A DNA stretch of 64,000 bases, from NCBI GenBank assembly GCA_948146395.1, contig OX411549.1, forward strand, positions 22,452,990 through 22,516,989, written 5' to 3'. Position 1 is the stretch's first letter. Each line of letters starts with the position of its first letter. The notes under the pieces are model-generated. The model was given only the letters and a program-made list of their open reading frames with translations, had not been told where the DNA came from and searched no databases. This stretch comes from Fragum whitleyi. Lineage: Eukaryota; Mollusca; Bivalvia; Cardiida; Cardiidae. Below are positions 1 through 10,377 of the stretch, piece after piece. The translations under genes and the position numbers were made by a program.

Positions 1-503
1 GCATTGCAGGTTGGGGTGGTCCCCTGGTCTGTCGCGCGAGCCCAGACCAGACCGCACGCCCGGAGCCAATGCTCTATGCCGCCCAAATTGGCATACCTGG
101 CCAAACGGGTCGACCTTGACCTTGACTGATCGACCCGAAACTCGGAGCGTTGCAGGTTCAGGTGGTACGGTGGTCGCATGCGCGAGCCCAGGTCAGACCG
201 CACAGCAGAAGGGTATGCGGTTCGCGCTTGAAAAGACCAAAACAGGCCCAAAGGCCTTGACTGTTGGCAACTTGGTAGGCAGTTTTCTACCCCTTTGCCT
301 TGACCCATCGACCCGAAACTAGGAGTGTTGCAGGTTCGGGTGGTCCCCTGGTCACTCGCGCGAGCCCAGGTCAGATCGCTCAGCCCAAGGGTACGCGGTT
401 CACTGCTGAAAAACCCTAACATACCCAAAGGCCTTGACTGTTGGCAACTTGGTAGGCAGTTTTCTACCCCTTTGCCTTGACCCATCGACCCGAAACTCGG
501 AGC
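1..503 (+). repeat. Partial HOR unit at the left edge (B-C-D)
   Basis: The first two bases are the end of a monomer A. They are followed by B (3-148), C (149-326) and D (327-503). C carries TACGG where most copies have TCCCG after GGTGG, a variant shared with the C of the next unit (829-1006). D is preceded by the variant AACTAGGAG. The array therefore continues to the left of the window. Confidence 0.95.
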
Positions 504-1183
504 GTTGCAGGTTCAGATGGTCCCCCGGTCACTCGCGCGAGCCCAGGTCAGGCAGCACAGCAGAAAGGTATGCGGTTCGCGTTTGAAAAGACCAAAACAA
601 GCCCAATTACTTCACTTTTGGGCCACTTGGTACGCAGTTTTTCTACCCCTTAGGCTTGACCTATCGACCCGGAACTTTGGGCATTGCAGGTTGGGGTGGT
701 CCCCTGGTCTGTCGCGCGAGCCCAGACCAGACCGCACGCCCGGAGCCAATGCTCTATGCCGCCCAAATTGGCATACCTGGCCAAACGGGTCGACCTTGAC
801 CTTGACTGATCGACCCGAAACTCGGAGCGTTGCAGGTTCAGGTGGTACGGTGGTCGCATGCGCGAGCCCAGGTCAGACCGCACAGCAGAAGGGTATGCGG
901 TTCGCGCTTGAAAAGACCAAAACAGGCCCAAAGGCCTTGACTGTTGGCAACTTGGTAGGCAGTTTTCTACCCCTTTGCCTTGACCCATCGACCCGAAACT
1001 CGGAGTGTTGCAGGTTCGGGTAGTCCCCTGGTCACTCGCGCGAGCCCAGGTCAGATCGCTCAGCCCAAGGGTACGCGGTTCACTGCTGAAAAACCCTAAC
1101 ATACCCAAAGGCCTTGACTGTTGGCAACTTGGTAGGCAGTTTTCTACCCCTTTGCCTTGACCCATCGACCCGAAACTCGGAGC

Positions 1184-1362
1184 GTTGCAGGTTCAGATGG
1201 TCCCCCGGTCACTCGCGCGAGCCCAGGTCAGGCAGCACAGCAGAAAGGTATGCGGTTCGCGTTTGAAAAGACCAAAACAAGCCCAATTACTTCACTTTTG
1301 GGCCACTTGGTACGCAGTTTTTCTACCCCTTAGGCTTGACCTATCGACCCGGAACTCTGGGC
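1184..1362 (+). repeat. Reference monomer A (179 bp)
   Basis: This is an exemplar of monomer A. It begins GTTGCAGGTTCAGATGG and is recognised by TCCCCCGG, by GTCAGGCAGCACAGCAG and by an A-only tail with CCAATTACTTCAC, TTGGTACGCAG and a five-T run before CTACCCCTTAGG. It ends CCGGAACTCTGGGC instead of the CCGAAACTCGGAG seen in the other three monomers. Its first 98 bp are closely similar to monomer C, with about 11 mismatches by eye, whereas its tail is clearly diverged from those of C and D. Confidence 0.95.
1212..1221. other. CpG-rich perfect palindrome in monomer A (exemplar)
   Basis: CTCGCGCGAG is a perfect 10-bp palindrome with three CpGs, lying about 28 bp into the monomer. The same palindrome lies at the matching place in D (1715-1724). 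B has the 8-bp core TCGCGCGA (1392-1399), and C has CGCATGCG (for example 855-862). So each of the four monomer types carries a short dyad at one register. Confidence 0.7.
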
Positions 1363-1508
1363 ATTGCAGGTTGGGGTGGTCCCCTGGTCTGTCGCGCGAG
1401 CCCAGACCAGACCGCACGCCCGGAGCCAATGCTCTATGCCGCCCAAATTGGCATACCTGGCCAAACGGGTCGACCTTGACCTTGACTGATCGACCCGAAA
1501 CTCGGAGC
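1363..1508 (+). repeat. Reference monomer B (146 bp, short type)
   Basis: This is an exemplar of monomer B. It begins ATTGCAGGTTGGGGTGG and is about 32 bp shorter than the other monomers. Its middle is private to it: CCAGACCAGACCGCACGCC, then GCCAATGCTCTATGCCG, then CCCAAATTGGCATACC. Near the end is a short tandem hexamer, GACCTTGACCTTGAC (1472-1486). Its last bases, CGACCCGAAACTCGGAGC, are the common monomer end. The length equals that of nucleosome-core DNA, which may be coincidence. B is also the monomer that suffers the 55-bp and 6-bp deletions elsewhere in the array. Confidence 0.95.
1425..1452. other. B-specific inverted repeat GCCAAT / ATTGGC (exemplar)
   Basis: GCCAAT (1425-1430) and ATTGGC (1447-1452) form a 6-bp inverted repeat separated by 16 bases, giving a CCAAT-type motif on each strand. 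It is present only in monomer B and lies wholly inside the segment removed in the 55-bp-deleted B copies. No function is established. Confidence 0.45.
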
Positions 1509-1686
1509 GTTGCAGGTTCAGGTGGTCCCGTGGTCGCATGTGCGAGCCCAGGTCAGACCGCACAGCAGAAGGGTATGCGGTTCGCGCTTGAAAAGACCAA
1601 AACAGGCCCAAAGGCCTTGACTGTTGGCAACTTGGTAGGCAGTTTTCTACCCCTTTGCCTTGACCCATCGACCCGAAACTCGGAGT
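1509..1686 (+). repeat. Reference monomer C (178 bp, A/D mosaic)
   Basis: This is an exemplar of monomer C. It begins GTTGCAGGTTCAGGTGG and is recognised by TCCCGTGGTCGCATG, CAGACCGCACAGCAG and CGCGCTTGAAAAGACC. The head (about 98 bp) resembles monomer A. The last 79 bp before the final base, from CCCAAAGGCC to CTCGGAG, are identical to the tail of monomer D in the reference units. C therefore looks like a recombinant of an A-type head and a D-type tail. The usual last base is T (GGAGT), giving GTGTTGCAGG at the junction with D. Confidence 0.94.
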
Positions 1687-1863
1687 GTTGCAGGTTCGGG
1701 TGGTCCCCTGGTCACTCGCGCGAGCCCAGGTCAGATCGCTCAGCCCAAGGGTACGCGGTTCACTGCTGAAAAACCCTAACATACCCAAAGGCCTTGACTG
1801 TTGGCAACTTGGTAGGCAGTTTTCTACCCCTTTGCCTTGACCCATCGACCCGAAACTCGGAGC
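1687..1863 (+). repeat. Reference monomer D (177 bp)
   Basis: This is an exemplar of monomer D. It begins GTTGCAGGTTCGGGTGG and is recognised by TCCCCTGGTCACTCGCG, CAGATCGCTCAGCCCAAGG and GTTCACTGCTGAAAAACC, the last running into the telobox-like AAACCCTAACATACCC. Its tail is the same as that of C. It ends GGAGC before the next A. The in-phase TGA inside CTGCTGAAAA is the stop that closes the recurring plus-strand open frame in every ordinary unit. Confidence 0.95.
1771..1779 (+). other. Telobox-like motif AAACCCTAA in monomer D (exemplar)
   Basis: AAACCCTAA is an exact match to the plant telobox and to one and a bit plant telomere repeats (CCCTAAA permuted). It occurs once per HOR, only in monomer D. 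It survives in variants that alter the bases just upstream, such as CTGTAAAACCC, CTGACAAACCC and CTTAAAAACCC. Whether any protein binds it here is unknown, and the host has not been shown to be a plant. Confidence 0.55.
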
Positions 1864-4800
1864 GTTGCAGGTTCAGATGGTCCCCCGGTCACTCGCGCGA
1901 GCCCAGGTCAGGCAGCACAGCAGAAAGGTATGCGGTTCGCGTTTGAAAAGACCAAAACAAGCCCAATTACTTCACTTTTGGGCCACTTGGTACGCAGTTT
2001 TTCTACCCCTTAGGCTTGACCTGTCAACCCGGAACTCTGGGCATTGCAGGTTGGGGTGGTCCCCTGGTCTGTCGCGCGAGCCCAGACCAGACCGCACGCC
2101 CGGAGCCAATGCTCTATGCCGCCCAAATTGGCATACCTGGCCAAACGGGTCGACCTTGACCTTGACTGATCGACCCGAAACTTGGAGCATTGCAGGTTCA
2201 GGTGGTCCCGTGGTCGCATGCGCGAGCCCAGGTCAGACCGCACAGCAGAAGGGTATGCGGTTCGCGCTTGAAAAGACCAAAACAGGCCCAAAGGCCTTGA
2301 CTGTTGGCAACTTGGTAGGCAGTTTTCTACCCCTTTGCCTTGACCCATCGACCCGAAACTCGGAGTGTTGCAGGTTCGGGTGGTCCCCTGGTCACTCGCA
2401 CGAGCCCAGGTCAGATCGCTCAGCCCAAGGGTATGCGGTTCACTGCTGAAAAACCCTAACATACCCAAAGGCCTTGACTGTTGGCAACTTGGTAGGCAGT
2501 TTTCTACCCCTTTGCCTTGACCCATCGACCCGAAACTCGGAGCGTTGCAGGTTCAGATGGTCCCCCGGTCACTCACGCGAGCCCAGGTCAGGCAGCACAG
2601 GAGAAAGGTATGCGGTTCGCGTTTGAAAAGACCAAAACAAGCCCAATTACTTCACTTTTGGGCCACTTGGTACGCAGTTTTTCTACCCCTTAGGCTTGAC
2701 CTATCGACCCGGAACTCTGGGCATTGCAGGTTGGGGTGGTCCCCTGGTCTGTCGCGCGAGCCCAGACCAGACCGCATGCCCGGAGCCAATGCTCTATGCC
2801 GCCCAAATTGGCATACCTGGCCAAACGGGTCGACCTTGACCTTGACTGATCGACCCGAAACTCGGAGCGTTGCAGGTTCAGGTGGTCCCGTGGTCGCATG
2901 CGCGAGCCCAGGTCAGACCGCACAGCAGAAGGGTATGCGGTTCGCGCTTGAAAAGACCAAAACAGGCCCAAAGGCCTTGACTGTTGGCAACTTGGTAGGC
3001 AGTTTTCTACCCCTTTGCCTTGACCCATCGACCCGAAACTCGGAGTGTTGCAGGTTCGGGTGGTCCCCTGGTCACTCGCGCGAGCCCAGGTCAGATCACT
3101 CAGCCCAAGGGTACGCGGTTCACTGCTGAAAAACCCTAACATACCCAAAGGCCTTGACTGTTGGCAACTTGGTAGGCAGTTTTCTACCCCTTTGCCTTGA
3201 CCCATCGACCCGAAACTCGGAGCGTTGCAGGTTCAGATGGTCCCCCGGTCACTCGCGCGAGCCCAGGTCAGGCAGCACAGCAGAAAGGTATGCAGTTCGC
3301 GTTTGAAAAGACCAAAACAAGCCCAATTACTTCACTTTTGGGCCACTTGGTACGCAGTTTTTCTACCCCTTAGGCTTGACCTATCGACCCGGAACTCTGG
3401 GCATTGCAGGTTGGGGTGGTCCCCTGGTCTGTCGCGCGAGCCCAGACCAGACCGCACGCCCGGAGCCAATGCTCTATGCCGCCCAAATTGGCATACCTGG
3501 CCAAACGGGTCGACCTTGACCTTGACTGATCGACCCGAAACTCGGAGCGTTGCAGGTTCAGGTGGTCCCGTGGTCGCATTCGCGAGCCCAGGTCAGACCG
3601 CACAGCAGAAGGGTATGCGGTTCGCGCTTGAAAAGACCAAAACAGGCCCAAAGGCCTTGACTGTTGGCAACTTGGTAGGCAGTTTTCTACCCCTTTGCCT
3701 TGACCCATCGACCCGAAACTCGGAGTGTTGCAGGTTCGGGTGGTCCCCTGGTCACTCGCGCGAGCCCAGGTCAGATCGCTCAGCCCAAGGGTACGCGGTT
3801 CACTGCTGAAAAACCCTAACATACCCAAAGGCCTTGACTGTTGGCAACTTGGTAGGCAGTTTTCTACCCCTTTGCCTTGACCCATCGACCCGAAACTCGG
3901 AGCGTTGCAGGTTCAGATGGTCCCCCGGTCACTCGCGCGAGCCCAGGTCAGGCAGCACAGCAGAAAGGTATGCTGTTCGCGTTTGAAAAGACCAAAACAA
4001 GCCCAATTACTTCACTTTTGGGCCACTTGGTACGCAGTTTTTCTACCCCTTAGGCTTGACCTATCGACCCGGAACTCTGGGCATTGCAGGTTGGGGTGGT
4101 CCCCTGGTCTGTCGCGCGAGCCCAGACCAGACCGCACGCCCGGAGCCAATGCTCTATGCCGCCCAAATTGGCATACCTGGCCAAACGGGTCGACCTTGAC
4201 CTTGACTGATCGACCCGAAACTTGGAGCGTTGCAGGTTCAGGTGGTCCCGTGGTCGCATGCGCGAGCCCAGGTCAGACCGCACAGCAGAAGGGTATGCGG
4301 TTCGCGCTTGAAAAGACCAAAACAGGCCCAAAGGCCTTGACTGTTGGCAACTTGGTAGGCAGTTTTCTACCCCTTTGCCTTGACCCATCGACCCGAAACT
4401 TGGAGTGTTGCAGGTTCGGGTGGTCCCCTGGTCACTCGCGCGAGCCCAGGTCAGATCGCTCAGCCCAAGGGTACGCGGTTCACTGCTGAAAAACCCTAAC
4501 ATACCCAAAGGCCTTGACTGTTGGCAACTTGGTAGGCAGTTTTCTACCCCTTTGCCTTGACCCATCGACCCGAAACTCGGAGCGTTGCAGGTTCAGATGG
4601 TCCCCCGGTCACTCGCGCGAGCCTAGGTCAGGCAGCACAGCAGAAAGGTATGCGGTTCGCGTTTGAAAAGACCAAAACAAGCCCAATTACTTCACTTTTG
4701 GGCCACTTGGTACGCAGTTTTTCTACCCCTTAGGCTTGACCTATTGACCCGGAACTCTGGGCATTGCAGGTTGGGGTGGTCCCCTGGTCTGTCGCGCGAG

Positions 4801-7303
4801 CTCAGACCAGACCGCACGCCCGGAGCCAATGCTCTATGCCGCCCAAATTGGCATACCTGGCCAAACGGGTCGACCTTGACCTTGACTGATCGACCCGAAA
4901 CTCGGAGCGTTGCAGGTTCAGGTGGTCCCGTGGTCGCATGCGCGAGCCCAGGTCAGACCGCACAGCAGAAGGGTATGCGGTTCGCGCTTGAAAAGACCAA
5001 AACAGGCCCAAAGGCCTTGACTGTTGGCAACTTGGTAGGCAGTTTTCTACCCCTTTGCCTTGACCCATCGACCCAAAACTCGGAGTGTTGCAGGTTCGGG
5101 TGGTCCCCTGGTCACTTGCGCGAGCCCAGGTCAGATCGCTCAGCCCAAGGGTACGCGGTTCACTGCTGAAAAACCCTAACATACCCAAAGGCCTTGACTG
5201 TTGGCAACTTGGTAGGCAGTTTTCTACCCCTTTGCCTTGACCCATCGACCCGAAACTCGGAGCGTTGCAGGTTCAGATGGTCCCCCGGTCACTCGCGCGA
5301 GCCCAGGTCAGGCAGCACAGCAGAAAGGTATGCGGTTCGCGTTTGAAAAGACCAAAACAAGCCCAATTACTTCACTTTTGGGCCACTTGGTACGCAGTTT
5401 TTCTACCCCTTAGGCTTGACCTATCGACCCGGAACTCTGGGCATTGCAGGTTGGGGTGGTCCCCTGGTCTGTCTCGCGAGCCCAGACCAGACCGCATGCC
5501 CGGAGCCAATGCTCTATGCCGCCCAAATTGGCATACCTGGCCAAACGGGTCGACCTTGACCTTGACTGATCGACCCAAAACTCGGAGCGTTGCAGGTTCA
5601 GGTGGTCCCGTGGTCGCATGCGCGAGCCCAGGTCAGACCGCACAGCAGAAGGGTATGCGGTTCGCGCTTGAAAAGACCAAAACAGGCCCAAAGGCCTTGA
5701 CTGTTGGCAACTTGGTAGGCAGTTTTCTACCCCTTTGCCTTGACCCATCGACCCGAAACTCGGAGTGTTGCAGGTTCGGGTGGTCCCCTGGTCACTCGCG
5801 CGAGCCCAGGTCAGATCGCTCAGCCCAAGGGTACGCGGTTCACTGCTGAAAAACCCTAACATACCCAAAGGCCTTGACTGTTGGCAACTTGGTAGGCAGT
5901 TTTCTACCCCTTTGCCTTGACCCATCGACCCGAAACTCGGAGCGTTGCAGGTTCAGATGGTCCCCCGGTCACTCGCACGAGCCCAGGTCAGGCAGCACAG
6001 CAGAAAGGTATGCGGTTCGCGTTTGAAAAGACCAAAACAAGCCCAATTACTTCACTTTTGGGCCACTTGGTACGCAGTTTTTCTACCCCTTAGGCTTGAC
6101 CTATCGACCCGGAACTCTGGGCATTGCAGGTTGGGGTGGTCCCCTGGTCTGTCGCGCGAGCCCAGACCAGACCGCACGCCCGGAGCCAATGCTCTATGCC
6201 GCCCAAATTGGCATACCTGGCCAAACGGGTCGACCTTGACCTTGACTGATCGACCCGAAACTCGGAGCGTTGCAGGTTCAGGTGGTCCCGTGGTCGCATG
6301 CGCGAGCCCAGGTCAGACCGCACAGCAGAAGGGTATGCGGTTCGCGCTTGAAAAGACCAAAACAGGCCCAAAGGCCTTGACTGTTGGCAACTTGGTAGGC
6401 AGTTTTCTACCCCTTTGCCTTGACCCATCGACCCGAAACTCGGAGTGTTGCAGGTTCGAGTGGTCCCCTGGTCACTCGCGCGAGCCCAGGTCAGATCGCT
6501 CAGCCCAAGGGTACGCGGTTCACTGCTGAAAAACCCTAACATACCCAAAGGCCTTGACTGTTGGCAACTTGGTAGGCAGTTTTCTACCCCTTTGCCTTGA
6601 CCCATCGACCCGAAACTCGGAGCGTTGCAGGTTCAGATGGTCCCCCGGTCACTCGCGCGAGCCCAGGTCAGGCAGCACAGCAGAAAGGTATGCGGTTCGC
6701 GTTTGAAAAGACCAAAACAAGCCCAATTACTTCACTTTTGGGCCACTTGGTACGCAGTTTTTCTACCCCTTAGGCTTGACCTATCGACCCGGAACTCTGG
6801 GCATTGCAGGTTGGGGTGGTCCCCTGGTCTGTCGCGCGAGCCCAGACCAGACCGCACGCCCGGAGCCAATGCTCTATGCCGCCCAAATTGGCATACCTGG
6901 CCAAACGGGTCGACCTTGACCTTGACTGATCAACCCGAAACTCGGAGCGTTGCAGGTTCAGGTGGTCCCGTGGTCGCATGCGCGAGCCCAGGTCAGACCG
7001 CACAGCAGAAGGGTATGCGGTTCGCGCTTGAAAAGACCAAAACAGGCCCAAAGGCCTTGACTGTTGGCAACTTGGTAGGCAGTTTTCTACCCCTTTGCCT
7101 TGACCCATCGACCCGAAACTCGGAGTGTTGCAGGTTCGGGTGGTCCCCTGGTCACTCGCGCGAGCCCAGGTCAGATCGCTCAGCCCAAGGGTACGCGGTT
7201 CACTGCTGAAAAACCCTAACATACCCAAAGGCCTTGACTGTTGGCAACTTGGTAGGCAGTTTTCTACCCCTTTGCCTTGACCCATCGACCCGAAACTCGG
7301 AGC

Positions 7304-8337
7304 GTTGCAGGTTCAGATGGTCCCCCGGTCACTCGCGCGAGCCCAGGTCAGGCAGCACAGCAGAAAGGTATGCGGTTCGCGTTTGAAAAGACCAAAACAA
7401 GCCCAATTACTTCACTTTTGGGCCACTTGGTACGCAGTTTTTCTACCCCTTAGGCTTGACCTATCGACCCGGAACTCTGGGCATTGCAGGTTGGGGTGGT
7501 CCCCTGGTCTGTCGCGCGAGCCCAGACCAGACCGCACGCCCGGAGCCAATGCTCTATGCCGCCCAAATTGGCATACCTGGCCAAACGGGTCGACCTTGAC
7601 CTTGACTGATCGACCCGAAACTCGGAGCGTTGCAGGTTCAGGTGGTCCCGTGGTCGCATGCGCGAGCCCAGGTCAGACCGCACAGCAGAAGGGTATGCGG
7701 TTCGCGCTTGAAAAGACCAAAACAGGCCCATAGGCCTTGACTGTTGGCAACTTGGTAGGCAGTTTTCTACCCCTTTGCCTTGACCCATCGACCCGAAACT
7801 CGGAGTGTTGCAGGTTCGGGTAGTCCCCTGGTCACTCGCGCGAGCCCAGGTCAGATCGCTCAGCCCAAGGGTACGCGGTTCACTGCTGAAAAACCCTAAC
7901 AGGCCCAAAGGCCTTGACTGTTGGCAACTTGGTAGGCAGTTTTCTACCCCTTTGCCTTGACCCATCGACCCGAAACTCGGAGTGTTGCAGGTTCGGGTGG
8001 TCCCCTGGTCACTCGCGCGAGCCCAGGTCAGATCGCTCAGCCCAAGGGTACGCGGTTCACTGCTGAAAAACCCTAACATACCCAAAGGCCTTGACTGTTG
8101 GCAACTTGGTAGGCAGTTTTCTACCCCTTTGCCTTGACCCATCGACCCGAAACTCGGAGTGTTGCAGGTTCAGATGGTCCCCTGGTCACTCACGCGAGCC
8201 CAGGTCAGATCGCTCAGCCCAAGGGTACGCGGTTCACTGCTGAAAAACCCTAACATACCCAAAGGCCTTGACTGTTGGCAACTTGGTAGGCAGTTTTCTA
8301 CCCCTTTGCCTTGACCCATCGACCCGAAACTCGGAGC
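7304..8337 (+). repeat. Expanded HOR unit, A-B-C-D-D-D (1,034 bp)
   Basis: A (7304-7482), B (7483-7628) and C (7629-7806) are followed by three D-type monomers of 177 bp each: 7807-7983, 7984-8160 and 8161-8337. The unit is 354 bp (two D lengths) longer than normal. The first D has the C-type bases AACAGGCCC at about 7900 in place of AACATACCC. The third D has an A-type head (GTTCAGATGG) joined to a D body (TCCCCTGG, then CAGATCGC). These mosaics indicate that the extra copies arose by exchange between non-equivalent monomers. Confidence 0.93.
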
Positions 8338-10377
8338 GTTGCAGGTTCAGATGGTCCCCCGGTCACTCGCGCGAGCCCAGGTCAGGCAGCACAGCAGAAA
8401 GGTATGCGGTTCGCGTTTGAAAAGACCAAAACAAGCCCAATTACTTCACTTTTGGGCCACTTGGTACGCAGTTTTTCTACCCCTTAGGCTTGACCTATCG
8501 ACCCGGAACTCTGGGCATTGCAGGTTGGGGTGGTCCCCTGGTCTGTCGCGCGAGCCCAGACCAGACCGCACGCCCAGAGCCAATGCTCTATGCCGCCCAA
8601 ATTGGCATACCTGGCCAAACGGGTCGACCTTGACCTTGACTGATCGACCCGAAACTCGGAGCGTTGCAGGTTCAGGTGGTCCCTTGGTCGCATGCGCGAG
8701 CCCAGGTCAGACCGCACAGCAGAAGGGTATGCGGTTCGCGCTTGAAAAGACCAAAACAGGCCCAAAGGCCTTGACTGTTGGCAACTTGGTAGGCAGTTTT
8801 CTACCCCTTTGCCTTGACCCATCGACCCGAAACTCGGAGTGTTGCAGGTTCGGGTGGTCCCCTGGTCACTCGCGCGAGCCCAGGTCAGATCGCTCAGCCC
8901 AAGGGTACGCGGTTCACTGCTGAAAAACCCTAACATACCCAAAGGCCTTGACTGTTGGCAACTTGGTAGGCAGTTTTCTACCCCTTTGCCTTGACCCATC
9001 GACCCGAAACTCGGAGCGTTGCAGGTTCAGATGGTCCCCCGGTCACTCGCGCGAGCCCAGGTCAGGCAGCACAGCAGAAAGGTATGCGGTTCGCGTTTGA
9101 AAAGACCAAAACAAGCCCAATTACTTCACTTTTGGGCCACTTGGTACGCAGTTTTTCTACCCCTTAGGCTTGACCTATCGACCCGGAACTCTGGGCATTG
9201 CAGGTTGGGGTGGTCCCCTGGTCTGTCGCGCGAGCCCAGACCAGACCGCACGCCCGGAGCCAATGCTCTATGCCGCCCAAATTGGCATACCTGGCCAAAC
9301 GGGTCGACCTTGACCTTGACTGATCGACCCGAAACTCGGAGCGTTGCAGGTTCAGGTGGTCCCGTGGTCGCATGCGCGAGCCCAGGTCAGACCGCACAGC
9401 AGAAGGGTATGCGGTTCGGGCTTGAAAAGACCAAAACAGGCCCAAAGGCCTTTACTGTTGGAAACTTGGTAGGCAGTTTTCTACCCCTTTGCCTTGACCC
9501 ATCGACCCGAAACTCGGAGTGTTGCAGGTTCGGGTGGTCCCCTGGTCACTCGCGCGAGCCCAGGTCAGATCGCTCAGCCCAAGGGTACGCGGTTCACTGC
9601 TGAAAAACCCTAACATACCCAAAGGCCTTGACTGTTGGCAACTTGGTAGGCAGTTTTCTACCCCTTTGCCTTGACCCATCGACCCGAAACTCGGAGCGTT
9701 GCAGGTTCAGATGGTCCCCCGGTCACTCGCGCGAGCCCAGGTCAGGCAGCACAGCAGAAAGGTATGCGGTTCGCGTTTGAAAAGACCAAAACAAGCCCAA
9801 TTACTTCACTTTTGGGCCACTTGGTACGCAGTTTTTCTACCCCTTAGGCTTGACCTATCGACCCGGAACTCTGGGCATTGCAGGTTGGGGTGGTCCCCTG
9901 GTCTGTCGCGCGAGCCCAGACCAGACCGCACGCCCGGAGCCAATGCTCTATGCCGCCCAAATTGGCATACCTGGCCAAACGGGTCGACCTTGACCTTGAC
10001 TGATCGACCCGAAACTCGGAGCGTTGCAGGTTCAGGTGGTCCCGTGGTCGCATGCGCGAGCCCAGGTCAGACCGCACAGCAGAAGGGTATGCGGTTCGCG
10101 CTTGAAAAGACCAAAACAGGCCCAAAGGCCTTGACTGTTGGCAACTTGGTAGGCAGTTTTCTACCCCTTTGCCTTGACCCATCGACCCGAAACTCGGAGT
10201 GTTGCAGGTTCGGGTGGTCCCCTGGTCACTCGCGCGAGCCCAGGTCAGATCGCTCAGCCCAAGGGTACGCGGTTCACTGCTGAAAAACCCTAACATACCC
10301 AAAGGCCTTGACTGTTGGCAACTTGGTAGGCAGTTTTCTACCCCTTTGCCTTGACCCATCGACCCGAAACTCGGAGC
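8338..10377 (+). repeat. Three regular 680-bp HOR units
   Basis: Units start at 8338, 9018 and 9698. The first carries GCCCAGAGCC in B (a CpG transition of GCCCGGAGCC) and CCCTTGG in C. The second has a few C-monomer changes near 9418-9461, including GGGCTTG and TTTACTGTTGG. All are otherwise standard A-B-C-D. Confidence 0.95.

Larger units (their letters stand above)
504..7303 (+). repeat. Ten regular 680-bp HOR units
   Basis: Units start at 504, 1184, 1864, 2544, 3224, 3904, 4584, 5264, 5944 and 6624, all exactly 680 bp in A-B-C-D order. Copy-specific differences are scattered single bases, many of them CpG transitions. Examples are G to A at 2575 and 5977 inside the CTCGCGCGAG palindrome, and C to T at 4745 in the TATCGACCC motif. 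This is the most regular long stretch in the left part of the array and can serve as the reference for the consensus. Confidence 0.96.

Noticed and set aside
1477..1485. Nuclear-receptor type element TGACCTTGA (reverse complement TCAAGGTCA) in B, and AGGTCA half-sites in A, C and D
   Set aside because: These match animal receptor sites, but the host is unknown and leans to plant. The motif falls out of a simple GACCTT tandem, and short motifs of this kind are expected by chance in 680 bp. It would deserve another look only if the host is an animal.
1185..1769. Recurrent plus-strand open frame of about 194 codons in nearly every 680-bp unit
   Set aside because: It starts from a TTG at the monomer boundary and spans all four monomers. 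The spacing of 680 bp is not a multiple of three, so copies cannot join in frame. Variation among units does not avoid amino-acid changes, and single-base indels and stops occur freely (for example GAGCCTAGG at about 4621). The translation is low-complexity satellite read-through with no recognisable domain.
1771..1786. True telomeric repeat tract
   Set aside because: Only one and a bit copies of the CCCTAA motif occur per HOR and they are never in tandem, so this is not a telomere or an interstitial telomeric block.
1330..1845. Recurrent minus-strand open frame of about 171 codons
   Set aside because: It overlaps the plus-strand frame almost fully, has no recognisable domain, and is broken or extended wherever monomers are gained or lost. 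It is a by-product of a GC-rich repeat with few stop codons.
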